A stretch of 64,000 bases of DNA from Luteibacter pinisoli (GCF_006385595.1 NZ_CP041046.1:1116001-1180000), one strand, 5' to 3'; positions 52,140 through 61,385 are shown, counted from the first letter of the stretch. The notes: generated by a model not told the origin, from the sequence alone. Translations and numbers: made by a program.

Positions 52140-52823
52140 TCAGGGCGCGTTGACGCGCTTCCCGCCGCCGCGCTGGGCCAGCCAGCCCAGGACGAGCACG
52201 CCGGCCACCAGCACCACGTCCAGCGTCCACGGCGCCCACGGGCGCGCCTCGAACCAGCCGGCGATGAGGTTGTCATGGGCGATCATCCGCGCCGCCGTCC
52301 AGGCGATGGCGGCCGCACCGATGTAGATCACCGCCGGGAAGCGCTCGATCAGCTTCAGGATCAGGGTGGAGCCCCAGACCACCAGCGGCACGCTGATCGC
52401 CAGGCCGAGCACCACCAGCCCCATGTGCCCCTTGGCCGCCCCGGCGATCGCCAGGACGTTGTCCAGGCCCATCAGGGCATCGGCCACCACGATGGTCCGG
52501 ATCGCCGCCCAGAAGCCCCTGGCGGGCGCGATATCCGGGTCGTGATCCTCGTGCTTGAGCAATTTCCACGCGATGGGGATCAGCAGCAGGCCGCCGGCGA
52601 GCATCAGTCCGGGCAGCTTGAGCAGCCAGATGACGGCGAAGGTCAGCAGGATGCGGATGGCCACGGCGCCGAACGTGCCCCAGAACACGGCCTTCTTTTG
52701 CAGGTCGCGGGGCAGGTTGCGCGCCGCCAGGGCAATGACGATGGCGTTGTCACCGGCCAGCACCAGGTCCAGCAGGATGATGGCGGCGAGGCCGGAGAAG
52801 AATTCGGGGGTGAGGAAATCCAT
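52140..52823 (-). CDS. TerC-family membrane protein, probable manganese exporter
   Basis: The 227-residue product has about seven membrane helices and the TerC-family acidic motifs LLDLVLAGDNAIVIALAARNL and VADALMGLDNVLAIAGAA. It is related to YkoY/Alx/YjbE proteins, several of which export Mn(II) or supply metal to exported enzymes. A probable manganese riboswitch lies upstream, which supports a manganese role. The ATG at 52823 is preceded by AAGG at a spacing of eight bases. The C-terminus is a short basic tail. Confidence 0.88.
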   Translation of the reverse strand: MDFLTPEFFSGLAAIILLDLVLAGDNAIVIALAARNLPRDLQKKAVFWGTFGAVAIRILLTFAVIWLLKLPGLMLAGGLLLIPIAWKLLKHEDHDPDIAPARGFWAAIRTIVVADALMGLDNVLAIAGAAKGHMGLVVLGLAISVPLVVWGSTLILKLIERFPAVIYIGAAAIAWTAARMIAHDNLIAGWFEARPWAPWTLDVVLVAGVLVLGWLAQRGGGKRVNAP

Positions 52824-52836
52824 GAAGTGGCCTTAT

Positions 52837-53026
52837 GCGCGTGGGTCGGACCATTGCAGCGGCGACGGGTACGCGCGCCCGTCGTCACCGCAAAAGTCTC
52901 GTTCCTGGCGCGAAGCCACCGCGGCGACCGGGACGCTGTGGCGTCCGTATTGACGATCGGCGCGCACAGGGCAGGGTGCCCCGTGGAACTACTCCCTTTT
53001 GGGCTGTAGTGGGGCCATTGTCCGGG
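52837..53026 (-). promoter_or_regulatory. yybP-ykoY (manganese) riboswitch upstream of terC
   Basis: On the minus strand the leader carries AAAAGGGAGTAG (52989-53000), the signature of the first loop, and GAGACTTTTGCGG (52887-52899), the signature of the second loop, in the right order. The closing helix can be built from CGGAC near 53020 and GTCCG near 52848. GCGCGT/ACGCGC (52837-52842 with 52870-52875) can form a hairpin next to the ribosome-binding site, so control is probably at translation. The class is known to precede terC-type genes. Confidence 0.8.
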
Positions 53027-53045
53027 TTCAGCTGCGGCGCGGCAA
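53017..53045 (-). promoter_or_regulatory. Candidate promoter for the terC riboswitch transcript
   Basis: On the minus strand TTGCCG (53040-53045) and GACAAT (53017-53022) are 17 bp apart. Transcription would start just inside the riboswitch, near 53010. The -10 matches at four of six positions. Confidence 0.5.
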
Positions 53046-53068
53046 GACTTCCATGGGGGGTGCACGGC

Positions 53069-53074
53069 TAAAAT
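53069..53074 (+). promoter_or_regulatory. Candidate -10 element upstream of prpD
   Basis: TAAAAT in GCTAAAATAGGCGGCTTT lies 39 bp before the prpD ATG. The block is nearly the same as the one upstream of prpB (41786-41791). The space before it has the divergent terC promoter. Confidence 0.4.
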
Positions 53075-53113
53075 AGGCGGCTTTCCCCCTTCCCACCCTC
53101 ACGAGCGAAGCCC

Positions 53114-54565
53114 ATGAGCGCACACGACATCCGTTCCGCCACCCGTCCCGACCCGGACCAGCCGATGGTGGACATCGCCAACTACGTGGCCGACTACACG
53201 ATCGACTCGAAGGAAGCCTACGACACGGCGCGCTACATGCTGCTGGATTCGCTGGCCTGCTCGGCGCTGGCCATGAAGTTCCCGGACTGCGTGAAGCACC
53301 TCGGCCCGATCGTGCCGGGCGCCTCCATGGAAGGCGGCGTGCGCGTGCCGTTTACCTCGCACGTGCTGGACCCGGTGCAGGCCGCGTTCGCCATCGGCAC
53401 CCAGGTCCGCTACCTCGACTTCAACGATACCTGGCTGGCGGCCGAGTGGGGCCACCCGTCCGACAACCTCGGCGCCATCCTCTCGGTGGCCGATTACCTG
53501 TCGCGCAAGGCGGAGAAGGAAGGCGGCAAGGCCCTCACCGTCCGCGACGTGCTCGGCTACGCCATCAAGGCCCACGAGATCCAGGGCTGCTACGCCCTCA
53601 AGAACAGCTACAACCGCGTCGGCCAGGACCACGTGATCCTGGTGCGCCTCGCCTCCACGGCGGTCACCACGGCGATGCTGGGTGGCAACAAGGACCAGAT
53701 CACCACCGCGGTCTCGCACAGCTGGATCGACAACGGCGCGCTGCGCACCTATCGCCACGCCCCGAACACCGGCCCGCGCAAGAGCTGGGCCGCCGGCGAC
53801 GCCTGCCGCCGCGCCGTCACCCACGCCATCAACGCCGTCTACCGCAACGTGGTCGGGTACCCGTCGGCCCTGTCGGCCAAGACCTGGGGCTATTACGACG
53901 TGGCCTTCAAGGGCAACGCCTTTGAGTTCGAGCGTCCGTTCGGCAGCTACGTCATGGAAAACGTGCTGTTCAAGATCAGCTTCCCGGCCGAATTCCACGC
54001 CCAGACGGCCGTGGAGTGCGCCATGAAGCTGCACGCCGAGGTGGGTCCCCGGGTGGACGAGATCGAGAAGATCGTCATCGAAACCCAGGAAGCCGGCGTC
54101 CGCATCATCGACAAGACCGGCCCCCTGTCGAACTACGCCGATCGCGACCATTGCATCCAGTACATGGTCGCCGTACCCCTGATTTTTGGCCGTCTCACGG
54201 CCGATGATTACAACGACGATGTGGCCGCTGATCCGCGTATCGACGCGCTTCGCGAGAAAATGACCGTGGTCGAAAATCCGCAGTTCACCAAGGATTATTT
54301 CGACCCCGAAAAGCGTTATATCGGTAATTCGGTGCAGGTTTTCTTCAAGGACGGCACGAGCACGCAAAAAATCTCGATCGATTACCCGATCGGGCACCGT
54401 AACCGCCGGGCCGAGGGCATTCCGGTTCTCCTCAAAAAGTTTGAGGCAGCCCTCCGCGCCGAGTGGCCTGCGGAGCGGGTTGAGAAGGTTCTGAGCGTCA
54501 CTTCCTCCCCCGAAAAGCTCGACGCGATGCCCATTCACGAGTTCATGACGCTCTTCACGGCTTGA
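53114..54565 (+). CDS. prpD: 2-methylcitrate dehydratase PrpD
   Basis: PrpD dehydrates 2-methylcitrate toward 2-methylisocitrate in the methylcitrate cycle. The 483-residue product has the MmgE/PrpD fold: DSLACSALAMKFPDC, RYLDFNDTWLAAEWGHPSDNLG, and KAWAAGDAC-like RKSWAAGDACRRAVTHA. It is the metal-independent PrpD type. The ATG at 53114 follows ACGAGCGAAGCCC. It stands alone, 9.2 kb from prpEBC, with a divergent terC gene and ompA downstream. The unusual distance raises the question of shared control. Confidence 0.93.
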   Translation: MSAHDIRSATRPDPDQPMVDIANYVADYTIDSKEAYDTARYMLLDSLACSALAMKFPDCVKHLGPIVPGASMEGGVRVPFTSHVLDPVQAAFAIGTQVRYLDFNDTWLAAEWGHPSDNLGAILSVADYLSRKAEKEGGKALTVRDVLGYAIKAHEIQGCYALKNSYNRVGQDHVILVRLASTAVTTAMLGGNKDQITTAVSHSWIDNGALRTYRHAPNTGPRKSWAAGDACRRAVTHAINAVYRNVVGYPSALSAKTWGYYDVAFKGNAFEFERPFGSYVMENVLFKISFPAEFHAQTAVECAMKLHAEVGPRVDEIEKIVIETQEAGVRIIDKTGPLSNYADRDHCIQYMVAVPLIFGRLTADDYNDDVAADPRIDALREKMTVVENPQFTKDYFDPEKRYIGNSVQVFFKDGTSTQKISIDYPIGHRNRRAEGIPVLLKKFEAALRAEWPAERVEKVLSVTSSPEKLDAMPIHEFMTLFTA

Positions 54566-54763
54566 TAATGGCCGTGACTCAAGTATGAACGGCTGGCGGC
54601 AGCATGCGCTCAAATGTTGTTTTTTTGCTAAACTGCCGCCGCCCGTTGAAGGGGTAACAAAGCGAGGGACGGCTAAGTCCCCGGATTCGACAAAAGAGTT
54701 TTGACGCGCGATTTCCGTCTGGGGTGGAGCGCGGACGCGAATACCAATAATGAGGAGACACCG

Positions 54764-55861
54764 ATGAAACGTAAGGGCTTGTTTTTGCTGATCGGCTTGG
54801 CCCTGGGCGGCGTGGGTGCCGTTCACGCGCAGGAATCCGCTGACACCGCGGGTAATGGCTATGACGGCCGCTGGTACATCGCCCCGACGGTTGGCGGTTA
54901 CTACAACGACACCGACCGCAACACCAACAGCCGCCAGGTCTACTACGGCCTCGGCGTCGGCAAGTTCATCTCCAGCAACGCGTCGATCGACATCTTTGCT
55001 GATCGCACCAAGCGCGATAACGATGGCGTTGGCCACTGGTCGAACAACAGCTACGGCGTTGCCGCCCGCTTCTACGCTGGTGCGTGGGACAGCTGGCGTC
55101 CGTACCTGCTCGCTGGCGTGATGGGCTCGTACCACCACAATCCGGCCGACAACGGCTGGGCTCCGGCGGCTGAACTCGGCGTCGGCGTGTCGAAGACCAT
55201 CACCGACAGCTCCGACTTCCGCGTGGAAGCCGGCTACCGCTACGATTGGGACGACAAGACCAACGACGGCGAGAACGGCTACGGCGACTGGTTCCTCGGC
55301 TTCTCGATCGTGTCGCGCTTCGGCGAGCCGCCGTCGGCTCCGGCTCCGGCCGCTGCCCCGGCCCCGGTTGCTCCGGATTGCTCCACCCTCGACAGCGATG
55401 GCGACGGCGTGAACGATTGCGACGACAAGTGCCCGGCCACCCCGGCTGGCACCATCGTCGGCCCGGATGGTTGCCCGCAGAAGGTCGTCATCGACCTGCG
55501 CGGCGTCAACTTCAAGTTCGATCGTCCGAAGAAGGGCGAGACGAACATTGGCCCGACCCTGCAGGAGCCGACCAGCGAATCGCTGGGCGTCCTCGACCAG
55601 GCTGTCGACACCCTGCAGCGTTACCCGCAGGTCAAGGTCACGGTCGCTGGTTACACGGATAGCGTTGGTAAGGATGCTTACAACCAGTCCCTGTCGGAGC
55701 GTCGCGCCAAGATCGTGTTCGATTACCTGACCTCGCACGGCATCGGTGCCGACCGCCTGGAAGGCCCGATCGGCCACGGTGAGAACAACCCGATCGACAC
55801 GAACGACACGGCCGAAGGCCGTTCGCGCAACCGTCGTACGGAACTGCAGGTTCAGCAGTAA
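54764..55861 (+). CDS. OmpA-family outer-membrane protein
   Basis: The 365-residue product has a signal peptide (about 25 residues, ending AVHAQE), an eight-strand-like N-terminal barrel (about 30-190), a calcium-type linker LDSDGDGVNDCDDKCP (about 210-225) and a C-terminal OmpA domain (about 245-360) with VAGYTDSVGKDAYNQSLSERRA that binds peptidoglycan. The ATG at 54764 follows AGGAG. The 198-bp leader has a GGGAC/GTCCC hairpin, but no confident promoter was found. A terminator follows. Confidence 0.9.
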   Translation: MKRKGLFLLIGLALGGVGAVHAQESADTAGNGYDGRWYIAPTVGGYYNDTDRNTNSRQVYYGLGVGKFISSNASIDIFADRTKRDNDGVGHWSNNSYGVAARFYAGAWDSWRPYLLAGVMGSYHHNPADNGWAPAAELGVGVSKTITDSSDFRVEAGYRYDWDDKTNDGENGYGDWFLGFSIVSRFGEPPSAPAPAAAPAPVAPDCSTLDSDGDGVNDCDDKCPATPAGTIVGPDGCPQKVVIDLRGVNFKFDRPKKGETNIGPTLQEPTSESLGVLDQAVDTLQRYPQVKVTVAGYTDSVGKDAYNQSLSERRAKIVFDYLTSHGIGADRLEGPIGHGENNPIDTNDTAEGRSRNRRTELQVQQ

Positions 55862-55882
55862 TCCGTTCCTGATCGGTGTTAC

Positions 55883-55919
55883 AAAAAAGGAGCCCGGCGA
55901 AAGCCGGGCTCCTTTTTTT
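55883..55919. terminator. Bidirectional intrinsic terminator between ompA and the TonB receptor gene
   Basis: AGGAGCCCGGC pairs with GCCGGGCTCCT around a GAAA loop, flanked by six A residues on the left and seven T residues on the right (55883-55919). It can stop transcription from both convergent genes. Confidence 0.93.
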
Positions 55920-55935
55920 GGGGCGCTTTACGCCG

Positions 55936-58374
55936 CTACCACGCGTAGCGGAGCCGGCCGTACCAGTACGCGCCGTTGGTGCCGATCGGCGAGATCACGT
56001 CGTACGGGAAGTTGCCCGCATAGGCGATGTCAGGGATGGAGCGGTTCGGGTACTGGTCGGTGATGTTCTGGCCACCCAGCGCGATCGACAGCCGTTCCGT
56101 CGCATGCCACTCGGCCTCCGCATCGATCTGCCAGCGTGCGCCGTACGTCTGCCTCGGCACGAAGCCGTCGCCAAAGTCGAAGACACGCGTCGTGGCGCCC
56201 TGGCGGGTGGCCCGACCTAGCAGCGACCAGCGTGGATGATCCCAGCGTGCCGTGAACGAGCCGCGCTGCCGTGGCGCGGCGTCGGTGAGCGTGTTGCGTT
56301 CCTCCAGCCCGAACAGCACGGCGTCCGCCCCCAGCGCGGCCAGCGCCTCCGGGGTGTCGCGCACCTTGCGGATCGAGGTGCGGTCGTAGCTGTACGTGGC
56401 CGTCAGCACCAGGTTGCCGCCGTAGGCCGGCTGGCGGTAGTTCGTCACCAGTTCGGCGCCGCGGGTGCGTGTGTCCACCGCATTGGTGAAGAACGCGATG
56501 CTCTGCACACCGGGTACGCCGAAGCGGGCGGCGATCAGGTCTTCCAGGCCGTCCGGGGCGATGGTTTCCGACAGGGTCACGCGGTGGTCCACGTCGGTGC
56601 GGAAGATATCCAGCGAGGCATCGAAGTGGTCACCGGCACGAGCGGTGAGGCCCAGGCTGATGTTTCGCGACTTTTCCGCCTTCAAGTCGGTGGCGCCGAG
56701 GCCGCGGGCGATCGGGTTGTTCACCGACAGCACCCGGCCCTGGACCAGTTCGCCATCGGCGCCATAGCCCGTGGACGTGGACTCGAAGCCGATCTGGCTG
56801 AGCGATGGCGCGCGGAGATTATTGGACACGGCGCCGCGCAGGGCGATGGCATCGTTGAACGCGTAGCGACCGCTGAGTTTGCCCGTCCAGGCGCCTCCGA
56901 AATCGTTGTAGTGCTCATAGCGGGCGGCCGCGTCGGCAAAGAATCGCTCCGTCACGTCGCCGGAAAAATCGATGTAGGTGGCGGCCACGTTCCGGTGCAG
57001 GTTGGCGGTGTCCTGCGGCGTAAGGCCCCCGCCGGCCTGGGCCCCCGTGGGCGCGCCGACGATGGGGCCGACGGCATACGACGCCGGGTCGCCGGCGAAG
57101 GTTTCGAAGCCTTCGTGACGGAACTCGGCGCCCGTAGCCAGGGTGAACAGCTGGCTGCCCAGGCCGACGGTGCGCGTGAGGTCGAGGTTGGCCGTGCCCT
57201 GCGAGTTTTCGTACTTGCCCACGTCGAAGTGCGTGAGGCTGGCCTCACCCAGCGACACATTCAGTGAGTCGCGCAGGTCGTAATCGAACGTATTGCGTCC
57301 CCACGTGAGGCTGCCGTCGATGTCCCATTCGCCCACGCGGCCGCGCGCGCCGGCGGTGAGGTTGATATCGGTGTTATAGCCGAGCGATTCGGGCCGGTAG
57401 CCTTCCGGATAAATCGACGGCACGTTGGCATCGCTGTCGGGGTAGCGGAAGTAGTTGTCACCCACGGTCCGACGCTTCGTGTAGGTACCGAACGCGTAGC
57501 CGCGTACGGTATCGCCGAGACCGAGTTCGCTGTTGAACCAGCCGCTGTAGTTCTCGTTGCGAGGATCGCCTGCGGCGTAGTTGCGCTTGCCCTGCAGCGC
57601 GAGGTTAGCGGGCGAGGCGTTCTCCCATGAGGGGATCTGGTCCGGGCCGGCCCGGTTGGTGGGCTCGCGGTTGTTGCCTTCGATACCGGCCCGGAAGAAG
57701 CCATCGGTTCCCAGCTTTGTACCTGCCTTGGCACTCACGTAGCCACTCTGGCCGTCGGTGATCGTCCGGTCACCCGGGCGGAAGTGGGTGTGGTAAGCGC
57801 CATAGGTGGCATCCACTTCGCCGCCTTCCGGCGCGTCGTCGAGGATGATGTTGACGACGCCCGCAATCGCATCCGAGCCGTACTGCGCGCCGGCGCCATC
57901 GCGCAGTATCTCGATGCGCTTGATCGCGCTGATCGGGATCGCATTGAAGTCCACCGGGGTGGTGCCGCGGCCGATCTTCGTATCGGTATTCACCAGCGCC
58001 GAGGTGTGGAAGCGCTTGCCGTTCACCAGTACCAGCACCTGGTCCGGGCTCATGCCGCGCAGCTGGGCTGCGCGGACATGGTCGGAGCCGCCCGAGTTGG
58101 ATTGCCTCGGGAAGTTGAACGAGGGCAGCAGCGTCGCCAGGGCCTGGCCCAGCTCGCCGTTGACGGCACCCGCGGCGCGCAGGTCCTCAGGCGTGAGGAC
58201 GTCGATCGGCACCGGTGAATCCAGCACCGTGCGGTCACGGGCGTGCGTGCCGGTGACGATCACCTGGTCGAGCGTGGTGGTCGCGGGCTTGTCGGCCTGC
58301 TGGGCCTGGGCGAGCGGGGCGGTGGTCGCGGCGAGCACGGCCGCGATGGCGAAGGGAAGGCGGGAACGACGCAT
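55936..58374 (-). CDS. TonB-dependent outer-membrane receptor
   Basis: The 812-residue product takes up an unknown ligand (siderophore, sugar, cobalamin or similar) with energy from TonB-ExbBD. It has a signal peptide (MRRSRLPFAIAAVLAATTA..), a TonB box-like TLDQVIVTG, a plug domain (about 50-165: VLVLVNGKRFHTSAL, RIEILRDGAGAQYGSDAIAGVVNI) and a 22-strand-type barrel ending in RLRYAW. The start is at 58374; a longer frame exists but is not supported by homology or composition. No substrate gene is nearby. Confidence 0.92.
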   Translation of the reverse strand: MRRSRLPFAIAAVLAATTAPLAQAQQADKPATTTLDQVIVTGTHARDRTVLDSPVPIDVLTPEDLRAAGAVNGELGQALATLLPSFNFPRQSNSGGSDHVRAAQLRGMSPDQVLVLVNGKRFHTSALVNTDTKIGRGTTPVDFNAIPISAIKRIEILRDGAGAQYGSDAIAGVVNIILDDAPEGGEVDATYGAYHTHFRPGDRTITDGQSGYVSAKAGTKLGTDGFFRAGIEGNNREPTNRAGPDQIPSWENASPANLALQGKRNYAAGDPRNENYSGWFNSELGLGDTVRGYAFGTYTKRRTVGDNYFRYPDSDANVPSIYPEGYRPESLGYNTDINLTAGARGRVGEWDIDGSLTWGRNTFDYDLRDSLNVSLGEASLTHFDVGKYENSQGTANLDLTRTVGLGSQLFTLATGAEFRHEGFETFAGDPASYAVGPIVGAPTGAQAGGGLTPQDTANLHRNVAATYIDFSGDVTERFFADAAARYEHYNDFGGAWTGKLSGRYAFNDAIALRGAVSNNLRAPSLSQIGFESTSTGYGADGELVQGRVLSVNNPIARGLGATDLKAEKSRNISLGLTARAGDHFDASLDIFRTDVDHRVTLSETIAPDGLEDLIAARFGVPGVQSIAFFTNAVDTRTRGAELVTNYRQPAYGGNLVLTATYSYDRTSIRKVRDTPEALAALGADAVLFGLEERNTLTDAAPRQRGSFTARWDHPRWSLLGRATRQGATTRVFDFGDGFVPRQTYGARWQIDAEAEWHATERLSIALGGQNITDQYPNRSIPDIAYAGNFPYDVISPIGTNGAYWYGRLRYAW

Positions 58375-58670
58375 GCGAAATCCTGGAAAAAGGCGCGCGC
58401 GGGGGTGCCCGCCAGCCTGGCGGGTGCGCGGGAAGCGAGAACGAGGGGCGGGTTCTAGCGGTGAGCCACGCGGCCGCGGCAACATCGCCCGCAAGCCGCG
58501 AAGCGGCCAGGCATGGCATGCTGCAAGGGAGGGGTGCGTGTCATCGGTGCCCTGGCTCCGCAGGAAGCTACGGAGAATGCGACATTTGTTGCATCGCAGT
58601 GTAGGCTGTGTCAATAGCACGGACGTCTGGCCGTATGGACGTCCATAACCACATCCTTTCCGGACGCCCC
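58375..58670. other. Intergenic region between the TonB receptor gene and the DUF3574 gene
   Basis: A stem CCCGCC/GGCGGG (58408-58413 with 58419-58424) lies in the 5' leader of the receptor gene. The GGACGT/ACGTCC inverted repeat at about 58620-58643 lies upstream of the lipoprotein gene. TTGACA (58609-58614, minus strand) has no matching -10 at 16-18 bp. No gene and no confident promoter were found. Confidence 0.4.
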
Positions 58671-59129
58671 ATGAAAACGATCGCAGGGTTCGCCTTCGTC
58701 GCCTCGCTGTTCCTCGCCGGCTGCGTGACCACGCCCACTGCGCACGGGCCTGCCACGACCACGGCCACGCTGGCGGGTGATGCCGCCCACCCCGGCACGA
58801 CGGCGGGATGGGTACGCACCGAGCTGTACTTCGGGCTGGGTGTCGAAGGCACGAACACCGGCGTGGACGAAGCCGGCTGGCGCGCGTTCCTGGATCGCGA
58901 AGTGAGCTCGCGTTTTCCCGACGGCCTTTCCGTGGTGGACGTCTACGGCCAATGGCAGGGCAAGGGCCAGTCCCGGCCTGAGCGTCTTCGCTCGAAGCTG
59001 CTCCTGTTGCTTTACCCCGATACGCCGGCGCACCGCGCGGATGTCGAAGCGATCCGCGTGGCATGGAAGGCCAAAACGGGCGACCAGTCCGTCCTGCGCG
59101 TGACCCAGCCCGCGGACGTGTCGTTCTGA
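58671..59129 (+). CDS. DUF3574-family lipoprotein
   Basis: The 152-residue product has a lipoprotein signal peptide with the lipobox LAGC (Cys18). The mature part has the DUF3574 pattern: WVRTELYFGLGVEG and RFPDGLSVVDVYGQWQGKG. The function of the family is not known. Its stop overlaps the permease start by one base (TGATG), so the two are likely translationally coupled. The membrane-anchored lipoprotein and transporter may act together; that is inference. Confidence 0.82.
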   Translation: MKTIAGFAFVASLFLAGCVTTPTAHGPATTTATLAGDAAHPGTTAGWVRTELYFGLGVEGTNTGVDEAGWRAFLDREVSSRFPDGLSVVDVYGQWQGKGQSRPERLRSKLLLLLYPDTPAHRADVEAIRVAWKAKTGDQSVLRVTQPADVSF

Positions 59130-60727
59130 TGGCCGCGCCCGTGGTGACAGGGCGCCGTCGCGCTTTCGGCGGCGGGGACCTCAACGGTGTCCTTGGCCTC
59201 GTCGTCGATAACCTGTCGATCCTGGCGTTCCTCGCCACGGCCCTGATCGGCATCTTTGGCATGCCGGCCGATATCGTCTACCGGCGGATGTTCCCCGGCA
59301 CGGCGCTGGGCGTGTTGCTGGGCAACCTGGCCTACACCTGGATGGCCAGGCGGCTGGCCGCGAAGACGGGCAGGGCGGACGTCACCGCCATGCCGCTGGG
59401 CCTCGATGCCCCCACCAGCATCGCCATGGCGCTGCTGGTGCTCGGGCCCGCCTTCGCGGGCTATCGTGCCGGGGGCATGGACCCGCAAGCCGCAGGCGAG
59501 GCCACGTGGCGCCTCGGCATGGCATCCCTGGTGGTCATGGGCGTGCTGAAATTCGTTCTGTCGTTCTTCGGCGCGTGGGTGCAGCGCTCCGTACCGCGCG
59601 CCGGCCTGCTGGGATCCATCGCCGGCATCGCCCTGGTGCTGATGGGCTTCCTGCCCCTGGTCGAGATCATGCGCGTGCCGGTCGTGGGCTTTGCCGGGCT
59701 GGGGATCGTCCTCTACGCCCTCGTCGCGAAGCGCCGGTTGCCGTTCGGTACACCGGGCGTGCTTGGCGCGGGCATCGTTGCCGTCGCTCTCTACTACGGC
59801 CTGGGGCCGCTCGGCCTGCTGGGCACGGGTTACCACACCCCCGCGGCCTGGGAATGGCGCCTGGGCTTTCCCATGCCCTCGATGGGCTTCATCGAAGGCC
59901 TGCCCGCCACCGTGCCGTACCTGGCCCTGATCCTGCCCTTCGGCCTGCTGATGGTCGTCGGTGGCATCAACGTGACCGAAAGCGCTCGCGCGGCCGGAGA
60001 CGATTACCCGACCCGCGACATCCTCCTCGTCGAAGCGCTGGCCACCCTCGTCGCGGGCATTTGCGGCGGCGTGGCGCAGACCACGCCGTACATCGGCCAG
60101 CCGGCTTACAAGGCGATGGGCGCACGCACCGGCTACACGCTGGTGACCGGCCTGGTCATTGGGCTGGGTGGCGTCTTCGGTTACCTCTCCAATCTCGTCG
60201 AACTGCTCCCGGTGGCCGTGCTGGCGCCGATCCTGGTCTTCGTCGCCATCGGTATCACGGTGCAGGCCTTCGAGGCCGTGCCGCTGCGTTACGCCGCGGC
60301 CGTGGTCTTCAGTTTCTTCCCGGCCATCGCGCGCATGCTGGCGATCAAGCTGGGCGATCCGTCCATCGTTGATCCGGCTCGTTTCGCCGCCCTATACGCC
60401 GATGGCTCGCATGGCCTCTCCGAGATGGCGGTCATCGTGATCCTCGGCAACGGCTTCATCATCACCTCGATGGTGTGGGCCAGCTTCGTGGTGGCGATGA
60501 TCGATGGGTACGTGCGCAAGGCGGCGGCTATCGTCGCGCTGGGCGCGGTGCTCACGGCGTTCGGGGTGATTCACTCCGTGCAGCCGATCGGCGCGGTGTA
60601 TCTGCCGTGGTTGCTTGAGCCGGCGATGCGCGCGCTGGTCTGGCAGTTTGTCGGTGCCTACGGCGCGCTGGCGGCGGTGCTTTTGCTGCTGTCGTTCCGG
60701 CAGGGCGGCGCCCGTGCTTCTGTGTAG
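59129..60727 (+). CDS. NCS2/AzgA-like membrane permease
   Basis: The 532-residue product has about 12-14 membrane segments and resembles the nucleobase-cation symporter-2 and AzgA families (purines, xanthine, uracil), with LDAPTSIAMALLVLGP and GGINVTESARAAGDDYPTRDILLVEA near the expected substrate site. The match is partial, and a sulfate or unknown anion transporter is possible. The ATG at 59129 overlaps the stop of the lipoprotein gene. An upstream in-frame start within that gene is unlikely. Confidence 0.65.
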   Translation: MAAPVVTGRRRAFGGGDLNGVLGLVVDNLSILAFLATALIGIFGMPADIVYRRMFPGTALGVLLGNLAYTWMARRLAAKTGRADVTAMPLGLDAPTSIAMALLVLGPAFAGYRAGGMDPQAAGEATWRLGMASLVVMGVLKFVLSFFGAWVQRSVPRAGLLGSIAGIALVLMGFLPLVEIMRVPVVGFAGLGIVLYALVAKRRLPFGTPGVLGAGIVAVALYYGLGPLGLLGTGYHTPAAWEWRLGFPMPSMGFIEGLPATVPYLALILPFGLLMVVGGINVTESARAAGDDYPTRDILLVEALATLVAGICGGVAQTTPYIGQPAYKAMGARTGYTLVTGLVIGLGGVFGYLSNLVELLPVAVLAPILVFVAIGITVQAFEAVPLRYAAAVVFSFFPAIARMLAIKLGDPSIVDPARFAALYADGSHGLSEMAVIVILGNGFIITSMVWASFVVAMIDGYVRKAAAIVALGAVLTAFGVIHSVQPIGAVYLPWLLEPAMRALVWQFVGAYGALAAVLLLLSFRQGGARASV

Positions 60728-60825
60728 GCGATTTGCTCGTTGGGTGTAGGGTGGCCGTTGGCGCGGTTGCAATGGCGTGGGGGGTGCAGTCACCCTTAGC
60801 CTTTGTCCCCCAAGAGACCCTCCCC

Positions 60826-61359
60826 ATGTCCCTTTCCGATCTCACCTCGTTGCCGGGCGTCACCGCGACGCCGGATATCCCCACCCGGCGCTACGTGTTC
60901 AACCACACGATGATCCGCGTGCGCGACCTCACGGCCTCGCTGGATTTCTATACGCGCGTGCTGGGCTTCACCCCGGTGTACCAGCACATCTTCGAGGAGG
61001 CGGCGTTCACCATCGTCTACCTCGTGCTCGTCGGTGACCGCTCGGTCATCCCCGACGACGACGAGGCGCGCAAGCGCTGGGTACTGGGCCAGCCGGGTGT
61101 GCTTGAGCTCACGCACAACCACGGCACCGAGACGCTGGAAAAAACCCCGTACCACAACGGCAATACCGAGCCGCGCGGCTTCGGCCACCTGTGCGTCAGC
61201 GTGCCGGACGTGGGCGCGGCGTGCGCGCGCTTCGAGAGCCTGGGTGTTACCTTCCAGAAGCGCCTCAGCGAAGGTTGCATGAGCCACATCGCCTTCATCC
61301 GCGACCCGGATGACTACTGGATCGAAATCCTGCAGCCTACGCCGCTGCCGGCCGGCTGA
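60826..61359 (+). CDS. gloA: Lactoylglutathione lyase (glyoxalase I)
   Basis: The enzyme converts the hemithioacetal of methylglyoxal and glutathione to lactoylglutathione. The 177-residue product has the two-domain glyoxalase fold with four probable metal ligands: His27 (FNHTMIRV), Glu in LELTHNHG, His in GFGHLCVSV, and Glu in DYWIEILQ. The extra N-terminus and the longer mid-segment resemble the zinc-type plant and xanthomonad enzymes. The ATG at 60826 is the first with good homology. The rhomboid gene follows 26 bp later. Confidence 0.92.
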   Translation: MSLSDLTSLPGVTATPDIPTRRYVFNHTMIRVRDLTASLDFYTRVLGFTPVYQHIFEEAAFTIVYLVLVGDRSVIPDDDEARKRWVLGQPGVLELTHNHGTETLEKTPYHNGNTEPRGFGHLCVSVPDVGAACARFESLGVTFQKRLSEGCMSHIAFIRDPDDYWIEILQPTPLPAG

Positions 61360-61385
61360 TCCGGTTCGCCACCCACGGAGCTTCC

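Noticed and set aside
53099..55777. 892-aa minus-strand open frame across prpD and ompA
   Set aside because: It runs antisense through two clear genes and an intergenic region, and its composition is that of a reverse frame.
58375..59262. N-terminal extension of the TonB receptor frame to 1108 aa
   Set aside because: The extension is antisense to the DUF3574 and permease starts and hides a normal signal peptide that begins at 58374.
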